Positions 59,162 to 64,000 of a stretch of DNA of 64,000 bases are shown here, piece by piece (position 1 is the first letter of the stretch; each line of letters begins with the position of its first letter). Source of the DNA: an uncultured Oscillospiraceae bacterium (lineage in GTDB: Bacteria > Bacillota > Clostridia > Oscillospirales > Oscillospiraceae); NCBI GenBank assembly GCA_910587645.1, contig CAJUNA010000033.1, forward strand, positions 1 to 64,000, in the 5' to 3' direction. Under the pieces are notes generated by a model. It had not been told where the DNA came from, ran no database searches, and worked only from the letters and a program-made list of their open reading frames with translations. The translations under genes were made by a program, and so were the position numbers.

Positions 59162-59181
59162 ATCAGGGAGGGAATAAAAAT

Positions 59182-60285
59182 ATGAGCAAAGTATCAGAAA
59201 TGACCCGTGAGAAGTGGATTATGGGCACCTTTCCCGAGTGGGGGACGTGGCTCAACGAGGACATTGAGAACGAGGAAGTCGCCCCCGGCACAGTGGCCAT
59301 GTGGTGGCTGGGCTGCACGGGCATCTGGATGAAAACCGCCGGCGGGGCCAACATCACCGTAGACCTCTGGTGCGGCAACGGCAAACGGACTCACGGCGAT
59401 GACAAAATGAAGGTAGGCCACCAGATGGCCAACATGTGCGGCGGGCGTCGGATGCAGCCCAACCTGCGGGCAGTGCCCTTCGTATTCGACCCCTTTGGCT
59501 TCAAGCATGTAGACGCGGTACTTGCCACCCACTACCACCAGGATCACATGAGCGCCGAATGGGCCGCCCACGTCATCCAGAGCGGCATGGCCACCACGGA
59601 TGAGAACGGGAAGGAAATCCCCGTCCCCTTCATTGGCCCGAAAAAGAGCGTAGAGACCTGGATCAACTGGGGTGTCCCGGCGGATCGCTGCATCACGGTT
59701 CGTCCCGGCGATGTGGTGAAGGTAAAGGACATTGAGATTGTCTGCCTGGACTCCTTCGACCGCACCTGCCTGGTAACGACGGACTCCACCGGCCCGGACC
59801 GGGAAGAGCTGACCGGCGTCTGCCCATCGGATATGGACGACAAAGCAGTAAACTATCTCCTCAAGACCAGCGGCGGAAACATCTACCACTCCGGCGACTC
59901 CCACTACTCCATCTACTTTGCCAAGCATGGCAAGGACTACGACATCGACGTAGCTTTCGGCTCCTACGGGGAGAACCCGGTAGGCATGGCGGACAAGATG
60001 ACCTCCGTGGATATCCTCCGGATGGCGGAGGCACTGCGGTGCAAAGTAGTAGTCCCCATCCACTATGACGTATGGACGAACTTTATGGCGGATATCAATG
60101 AGATCAAGGTCCTCTACGACATGAAGAAGGACCGTCTGGGCTACCAGTTCCACCCCTTCTTCTGGGAGGTCGGCGGCAAGTACGTCTATCCCACGGACAA
60201 AGACAAGCTGGCCTACCACCACCGCCGGGGCTTTGAGGACTGCTTCGAAGCGCCCCAGAACATCCCTTTCCGCTCCATGCTCTGA
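59182..60285 (+). CDS. ulaG: UlaG-like metallo-lactonase (L-ascorbate-6-phosphate lactonase family)
   Basis: The 367-residue metallo-beta-lactamase-fold enzyme closely follows E. coli UlaG throughout, from MSKVSEMTREKWI to the PFRSML end. The metal-binding motif is HYHQDH (His117, His119, Asp121, His122), with further ligands in YHSGDSHYS and PIHYDVW. UlaG opens the lactone of L-ascorbate 6-phosphate. Here the substrate may differ because no ascorbate PTS is present. AGGGAGGG precedes the ATG. It is 20 nt from the previous gene. Confidence 0.92.
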   Translation: MSKVSEMTREKWIMGTFPEWGTWLNEDIENEEVAPGTVAMWWLGCTGIWMKTAGGANITVDLWCGNGKRTHGDDKMKVGHQMANMCGGRRMQPNLRAVPFVFDPFGFKHVDAVLATHYHQDHMSAEWAAHVIQSGMATTDENGKEIPVPFIGPKKSVETWINWGVPADRCITVRPGDVVKVKDIEIVCLDSFDRTCLVTTDSTGPDREELTGVCPSDMDDKAVNYLLKTSGGNIYHSGDSHYSIYFAKHGKDYDIDVAFGSYGENPVGMADKMTSVDILRMAEALRCKVVVPIHYDVWTNFMADINEIKVLYDMKKDRLGYQFHPFFWEVGGKYVYPTDKDKLAYHHRRGFEDCFEAPQNIPFRSML

Positions 60286-60302
60286 TGGGGGAGGGCTACA
60301 CG

Positions 60303-61370
60303 ATGGCAAAATACGATTTCATGAGCTTCGGCGAGCCCAATATCCGTCTCACCCCTCCCAACCACGACCGTCTCGGCCAGGCGGAGGAGCTGCACCTGGG
60401 CATCGCGGCAGCGGAACTGAACTGCTGCGTCAACATTTCCAACCTGAGCGTAGAACGTCTCCTACCCACTCTGCGCACCGCCTACGTAACCAAGCTGGTA
60501 GACAACTGGACAGGCAGCTATATCGTCAACCGCGCCCGGATGTACGGCGTAGACATGACCAATGTAGTGGTGGAACCATTTGACAAAATCGGCCGTGTCC
60601 GCAACGGCCTGGCCTTTGTAGAGGTAGGCATCGGCCCTCGTCCCAGCTATCAGATTTACGACCGGGGCCACACAGCCCTCAGCCGCATCCAGCCCGGAGA
60701 CATCGACTGGCAAAAGACGCTGGATACCCGCTGGTTCCACACCACAGGCATTGTCACCGCCCTGGGCGAACACACCGCCGGAGAAGTCCTCGCCGCCCTG
60801 AAGGCCGCCAAGGCAAACGGCGCGGTCACCAGCTACGATCTGAACTACCGCGGCACGCTCTGGAGCCGGGAGGACGCCCGCCGCGCGGTGGAGTCCCTCA
60901 TGCCCTACATTGATGTCATCCTCGGAAACGAGGAAGACTTCGATGCCATGTTAGGTATCCAGGCCGGCGGAACTGACGAGAATTTCACCTCCATTGACCC
61001 GCAGAACTACCGGAAGTCAGCGGAAAAGGTCATGGAAAAATATCCCCACATCCAAGTTGTCGGCGCCAGCCTGCGGGAAGTCCGTACCGCGCTTTTAAAC
61101 AACTGGCAGGGCTGCATCATGACGAAAAACGGCTTTTTCGTCTCCCGGAAGTACGAGAACATTGAGATCAACGACCGGGTCGGAGGCGGCGACAGCTTCG
61201 CGTCTGCGCTGATCTACAGCATGCTGGAGGGGAAGGACGGCCAGGAAGCCATCGACTTCGCCACAGCCTATTCCGCCCTCTGCCATACCATCCGCAACGA
61301 CTGGAACCTGGTGACCCGAGCCGAAGCGGAGTCCCTGGCGGGCGGCGGCAGCGCCCGGGTGAAGCGGTAA
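60303..61370 (+). CDS. PfkB-family sugar kinase
   Basis: The 355-residue ribokinase-like protein has SYDLNYRGTLWS as substrate and ATP region and the C-terminal VGGGDSFASALIY with catalytic Asp297. The usual GAGD is GGGD, which is tolerated in the family. It resembles 2-keto-3-deoxygluconate kinases and related sugar-acid kinases. It may phosphorylate the sugar released by the glycosidase, giving UlaG and UlaE phosphorylated substrates without a PTS. GGGAGGG precedes ATG 60303. Confidence 0.88.
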   Translation: MAKYDFMSFGEPNIRLTPPNHDRLGQAEELHLGIAAAELNCCVNISNLSVERLLPTLRTAYVTKLVDNWTGSYIVNRARMYGVDMTNVVVEPFDKIGRVRNGLAFVEVGIGPRPSYQIYDRGHTALSRIQPGDIDWQKTLDTRWFHTTGIVTALGEHTAGEVLAALKAAKANGAVTSYDLNYRGTLWSREDARRAVESLMPYIDVILGNEEDFDAMLGIQAGGTDENFTSIDPQNYRKSAEKVMEKYPHIQVVGASLREVRTALLNNWQGCIMTKNGFFVSRKYENIEINDRVGGGDSFASALIYSMLEGKDGQEAIDFATAYSALCHTIRNDWNLVTRAEAESLAGGGSARVKR

Positions 61371-61372
61371 CC

Positions 61373-62239
61373 ATGCTGGGAAAACATCTTCTAGGCCTGT
61401 ATGAAAAGGCCCTGGATCCGGCAGAGGACTGGGCCAGCCGCCTGCGGACGGCGAAAGAGCTTGGCTTTGACTTCATGGAGATCAGCATAGACGAGTCGGA
61501 CAGCCGCCTGGCCCGTTTAGACTGGACTAAGGAGCAGATGGAAAGCCTGCGCCGGATCTGCTATGAAGAAGGCATAGGCTTCCAGTCTATGTGCCTAAGC
61601 GCCCACCGCCGTTTCCCTTTTGGCAGCCGCGACCCCGCCGTCCGGGAACGGGCGCGCCGGATTATGGAACGCGCCATCGACTTTGCGGCCGCCATGGGCA
61701 TCCGCGTAATCCAGCTTGCGGGATACGATGTGTACTACGAACCGTCCACACCGGAATCTGTCCGCCTGTTTCGTGAGGGAATGGCCTGGTCGGCGGAGCT
61801 TGCGGCCCGGAAACAGGTCATGTTGGCAATGGAAATCATGGACACGTCCTTTCTCAACTCGATTTCCAAGCATATGTCTTACGAGACGATGCTGCACAGC
61901 CCATGGTACAAGGCCTACCCAGATCTTGGCAACCTCAGCGCGTGGCCGGAGAACGATGTAGACTTTGAACTGGAGCGCGGGATAGGCAGCATCGTAGCGG
62001 TTCACCTCAAGGACACGATTGCGGTAACAGAGGACTTCCCGGGCAAATTCAAGTGCGTCCCCTTCGGCACAGGCTGTGTGGACTTCCCCAAGCGTTTCCG
62101 CCAGCTGGAGCGCCTGGGATATACCGGGCCATATATGATGGAAATGTGGTATGACGGGGAAACCGGCGGCAGGGAGGCGGTATCCGCCGCCAAGCATTGG
62201 ATGGAAGCACAATACCGGCTGGGCGTCTCTACCCTCTGA
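61373..62239 (+). CDS. ulaE: UlaE-like L-ribulose/L-xylulose-5-phosphate 3-epimerase
   Basis: The 288-residue TIM barrel is close to E. coli UlaE (SgaU). Motifs include LGLYEKALDP, DFMEISIDESDSRLARLDW, CLSAHRRFPFGS, RVIQLAGYDVYY, AMEIMDTSFLNSISK and YPDLGNLSAW, with the metal ligands Glu, Asp, His and Glu in place. It interconverts L-xylulose 5-phosphate and L-ribulose 5-phosphate at C3 in ascorbate breakdown. The ATG is 2 nt after the kinase stop, so translation is coupled. A terminator follows. Confidence 0.92.
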   Translation: MLGKHLLGLYEKALDPAEDWASRLRTAKELGFDFMEISIDESDSRLARLDWTKEQMESLRRICYEEGIGFQSMCLSAHRRFPFGSRDPAVRERARRIMERAIDFAAAMGIRVIQLAGYDVYYEPSTPESVRLFREGMAWSAELAARKQVMLAMEIMDTSFLNSISKHMSYETMLHSPWYKAYPDLGNLSAWPENDVDFELERGIGSIVAVHLKDTIAVTEDFPGKFKCVPFGTGCVDFPKRFRQLERLGYTGPYMMEMWYDGETGGREAVSAAKHWMEAQYRLGVSTL

Positions 62240-62255
62240 CGTCCATAAATATAAA

Positions 62256-62286
62256 ACCGCCCACAGGACAAAGTCCTGTGGGCGGT
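62256..62286. terminator. Bidirectional terminator between ulaE and the DeoR regulator
   Basis: The 14-bp perfect arms 62256-62269 and 62273-62286 enclose a loop of AAA. The plus tail is CTCTTAGTCTC and the minus tail TTTTATATTT, the better T tract. Confidence 0.88.
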
Positions 62287-62310
62287 CTCTTAGTCTCTTG
62301 CCAGCAATGC

Positions 62311-63087
62311 TCACTCCATAATCACTACATCGACGCCCGCACCGCGCAGCTTATCAATTTCTTCCACATCCGCGCTGGCATCGGTAATCAGCAGCCCCAC
62401 CCGGTTGAGACTGAGACTGACAAAGCTATAGGTGCGGCCGATCTTACTGCCGTCCGCCACAACGATGACCTTTCCCAGGCACCGCTCCGCCATTTTCTCA
62501 TTGATGATGGTCTCCTGCAAGACAGAGGTTGTCAGCCCCCCTTCGGTACTAATGCCGTTAACCCCCAGGATACAGACATCGGCGTAAATTTTCCCCACGA
62601 TATCGCCGGCAAAATCCCCCACATAGGCTTTCGTCAAATCGAAATACGTCCCACCGGTGCAGATAATCTGCGCCCCACCGTGCTTACAGCAGGTGTAAGC
62701 CAAGGCATTATTGGTAACCACGGTAATATTCCGGTTCCCCACAACCTTCAGCACTTCCAGCACCGTTGTCCCAGAGTTCATAAAGACGGTCGCGCTTTCA
62801 GGAATATGCTTACCAGCCTCGGCGGCGATTTTGACCTTTTCCCGGCGGTGGGTGATCTCTTTTTCCTCAAAGGTCGCGGGGCCATCGGAATTACCGGCAA
62901 GCTGGACGCTGCCGAAGCTTCTCAGCACCGCCCGGCTCTCCTCCAGCGCGCTCAGATCCCGCCGGATAGTCAGCGGCGACACCTGGCACAATTCGCTGAG
63001 TTTTTCCACCCTGGTCTCTCCATTTTCGCGCAAATAGTTCAGAATCTGCTCCCGGCGTTTAGAGATCACATACTTACTCTGTTTCAT
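62311..63087 (-). CDS. DeoR-family transcriptional regulator (UlaR/GlpR-like)
   Basis: The 258-residue regulator has an N-terminal DeoR HTH (RVEKLSELCQVSPLTIRRDLSALEE). The sugar-phosphate-sensing DeoRC domain carries SGTTVLEVLK, VVTNN and GVNGIS. UlaR, which represses the E. coli ula regulon, is in the same family. Its location next to the operon makes it the prime candidate for binding the TTTTATGAACG boxes, although the same boxes are not visible upstream of its own promoter. GAGGG precedes the ATG. Confidence 0.93.
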   Translation of the reverse strand: MKQSKYVISKRREQILNYLRENGETRVEKLSELCQVSPLTIRRDLSALEESRAVLRSFGSVQLAGNSDGPATFEEKEITHRREKVKIAAEAGKHIPESATVFMNSGTTVLEVLKVVGNRNITVVTNNALAYTCCKHGGAQIICTGGTYFDLTKAYVGDFAGDIVGKIYADVCILGVNGISTEGGLTTSVLQETIINEKMAERCLGKVIVVADGSKIGRTYSFVSLSLNRVGLLITDASADVEEIDKLRGAGVDVVIME

Positions 63088-63147
63088 GGATGACGGCCCT
63101 CAAGCATTATTTTCCGCCCCTGCCGCGCGAACGGGCGGATTTGTTCT

Positions 63148-63177
63148 ATCTTAACACAAACCGTAGGCACTTAGCAA
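63148..63177 (-). promoter_or_regulatory. Probable promoter of the DeoR regulator
   Basis: The minus strand carries TTGCTA (63172-63177), 18 bp, then TAAGAT (63148-63153), with about 50 nt of leader. Confidence 0.5.
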
Positions 63178-63240
63178 GCAAAACAGCGTAAAATATTCAA
63201 ATTTCCGGAAAATCATACAAATCCACCAAAACCGCCGTCT

Positions 63241-63282
63241 GGCAAAAGGCAGCCGTATGACGCCCCGCGCCACACGGCTGCC
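63241..63282 (-). terminator. Terminator after the purL-type gene
   Basis: GGCAGCCGT (63248-63256) pairs with ACGGCTGCC (63274-63282), and TTTTGCC follows on the minus strand, 20 nt after the stop. Confidence 0.75.
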
Positions 63283-63302
63283 CAACCGCAGAAGTGACCG
63301 AA

Positions 63303-64000
63303 TTATTGGAAGTACCTTACCGCACTGCGGAACAATCCCATGTCATACTTCCCGGGGACATTCCGGTAAAGCATCGGCCCGATGCGCTCGCTGTGGCCCA
63401 TTTTCCCCAGCACCCGGCCGTCTGGGGAAGTCACGCCCTCGACCGCCCACAGGGAGCCGTTGGGATTAAAGGCGGCGTCCATGCTCAGGCAGCCGTCCAG
63501 ATCCACATACTGGGTAGCAATCTGCCCATTGGCGCCCAACTGCGCCAAAACACTTTCCGGCGCAACAAACCGCCCCTCGCCGTGGGAAACCGGTACGTTG
63601 AACACTTCCCCCGGCTCCGTCTCCATCAGCCACGGGGACAGGTTGGAGCAGACCCGGGTGCGCACGATGGAGGACTGATGCCGCCCGATGGCGTTATAGG
63701 TCAGGGTGGGGCAGTTCTCATCCGTATCCCGGATTTCCCCAAATTGGATCAGCCCCAGCTTCACCAGCGCCTGGAAACCGTTGCAGATGCCCAGCATCAG
63801 CCCGTCCCGGTTTTGGAGCAGGTCATGGACAGCGTCCGCCAGCCTCGGGTTGCGCAGGAAGGAGACGATAAACTTTGCGGATCCATCCGGCTCATCCCCT
63901 CCTGAGAACCCGCCGGGGAGGAACACGATTTGGCTTTTCCGCATCGCGTGTTCCAACTCCACTGCGGACTGCTCCAGCGCGTCCGGCGTCAGGTTCCGGA
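63303..64000 (-). CDS. purL: Phosphoribosylformylglycinamidine synthase, C-terminal glutaminase part (runs off right edge)
   Basis: This is a de novo purine enzyme that uses glutamine to make FGAM. The frame is open to the right edge, so only the last 232 residues are seen. The class I glutamine amidotransferase domain shows LPGGFSGGDEP, the nucleophile Cys in LMLGICNGFQAL and VSHGEGRF; MGHSERIGP is near the end. The form is most like the C-terminal domain of the large PurL. A separate PurQ of the small-subunit type cannot be excluded, but the frame has no start at a suitable place before the edge. Confidence 0.88.
   Translation of the reverse strand, partial: RNLTPDALEQSAVELEHAMRKSQIVFLPGGFSGGDEPDGSAKFIVSFLRNPRLADAVHDLLQNRDGLMLGICNGFQALVKLGLIQFGEIRDTDENCPTLTYNAIGRHQSSIVRTRVCSNLSPWLMETEPGEVFNVPVSHGEGRFVAPESVLAQLGANGQIATQYVDLDGCLSMDAAFNPNGSLWAVEGVTSPDGRVLGKMGHSERIGPMLYRNVPGKYDMGLFRSAVRYFQ

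Overview
The window looks like chromosomal DNA from a GC-rich, spore-forming, anaerobic member of the Bacillota (Clostridia), most likely an Oscillospiraceae-type gut bacterium related to Flavonifractor, Lawsonibacter or Oscillibacter. This is inference. It rests on strong AAGGAGG-type ribosome sites, sigma-A promoters, the tig-clpP-clpX-lon-engB gene order, a SpoIIE-like phosphatase, LytTR/DUF3021 and BlaI/BlaR1 pairs, a GGGtGRT protein, and HPr with a regulatory Ser46. No rRNA, tRNA, CRISPR array or complete insertion sequence was found. Only the left edge carries what may be the start of an IS630-type transposase.

Layout. 0.3-3.6 kb (minus): upp, tsaB, tsaE, a DUF1801 protein and a TepA/ClpP-like protease. 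3.7-7.3 kb: a very large BlaR1-type M56 sensor and its BlaI repressor behind a promoter flanked by two 19-bp operators. 7.3-14.4 kb: the proteostasis block GNAT-engB-lon-clpX-clpP-tig. 14.5-16 kb: a metallophosphoesterase, a possibly structured intergenic element and a NiaR-like regulator. 16.1-18 kb (plus): an Fe-S scaffold-like protein and a GGGtGRT protein under a perfect consensus promoter. 18-20.6 kb: trmB, an AT-rich membrane protein with a coupled micro-ORF, and three small proline-rich or hydrophobic proteins. 20.6-25.3 kb (minus): a molybdenum block, moaA, a MoeA-like protein and modABC, with a palindromic operator upstream.

25.3-37.8 kb: a GH3 hexosaminidase and a Bcp peroxiredoxin (plus). 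On the minus strand follow a VanY-type carboxypeptidase, an unknown membrane protein, a two-component system, fumC, a lipid kinase, a HisJ-like phosphatase, a DUF1015 protein and a phosphoglycerate mutase fused to a GNAT acetyltransferase. 38-40.1 kb (plus): a short SpoIIE-like phosphatase and an NTF2-like protein. 40.1-47.2 kb (minus): a membrane protein with an apparent -1 frameshift, then the F-type ATP synthase operon. In that operon a delta-like domain is fused to the front of alpha and subunit c carries a signal peptide. 47.3-52.8 kb: a divergent tryptophanase/tyrosine phenol-lyase homologue, a four-helix protein, LytTR-DUF3021, and PTS enzyme I with HPr.

53.4-62.3 kb (plus) is the most distinctive region. 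A perfect sigma-A promoter overlapped by a palindromic operator drives an ABC sugar transporter, a cytoplasmic GH29 alpha-L-fucosidase-type enzyme, a propeller-like protein, a UlaG-like lactonase, a PfkB kinase and a UlaE-like epimerase, followed by a convergent DeoR regulator. It combines parts of the ascorbate (ula) pathway with ABC import and an alpha-L-glycosidase, but has no PTS permease and no UlaD decarboxylase. It may be an undescribed catabolic route for an alpha-L-fucosyl or alpha-L-galactosyl compound. The right edge holds the glutaminase end of a PurL-type FGAM synthase.
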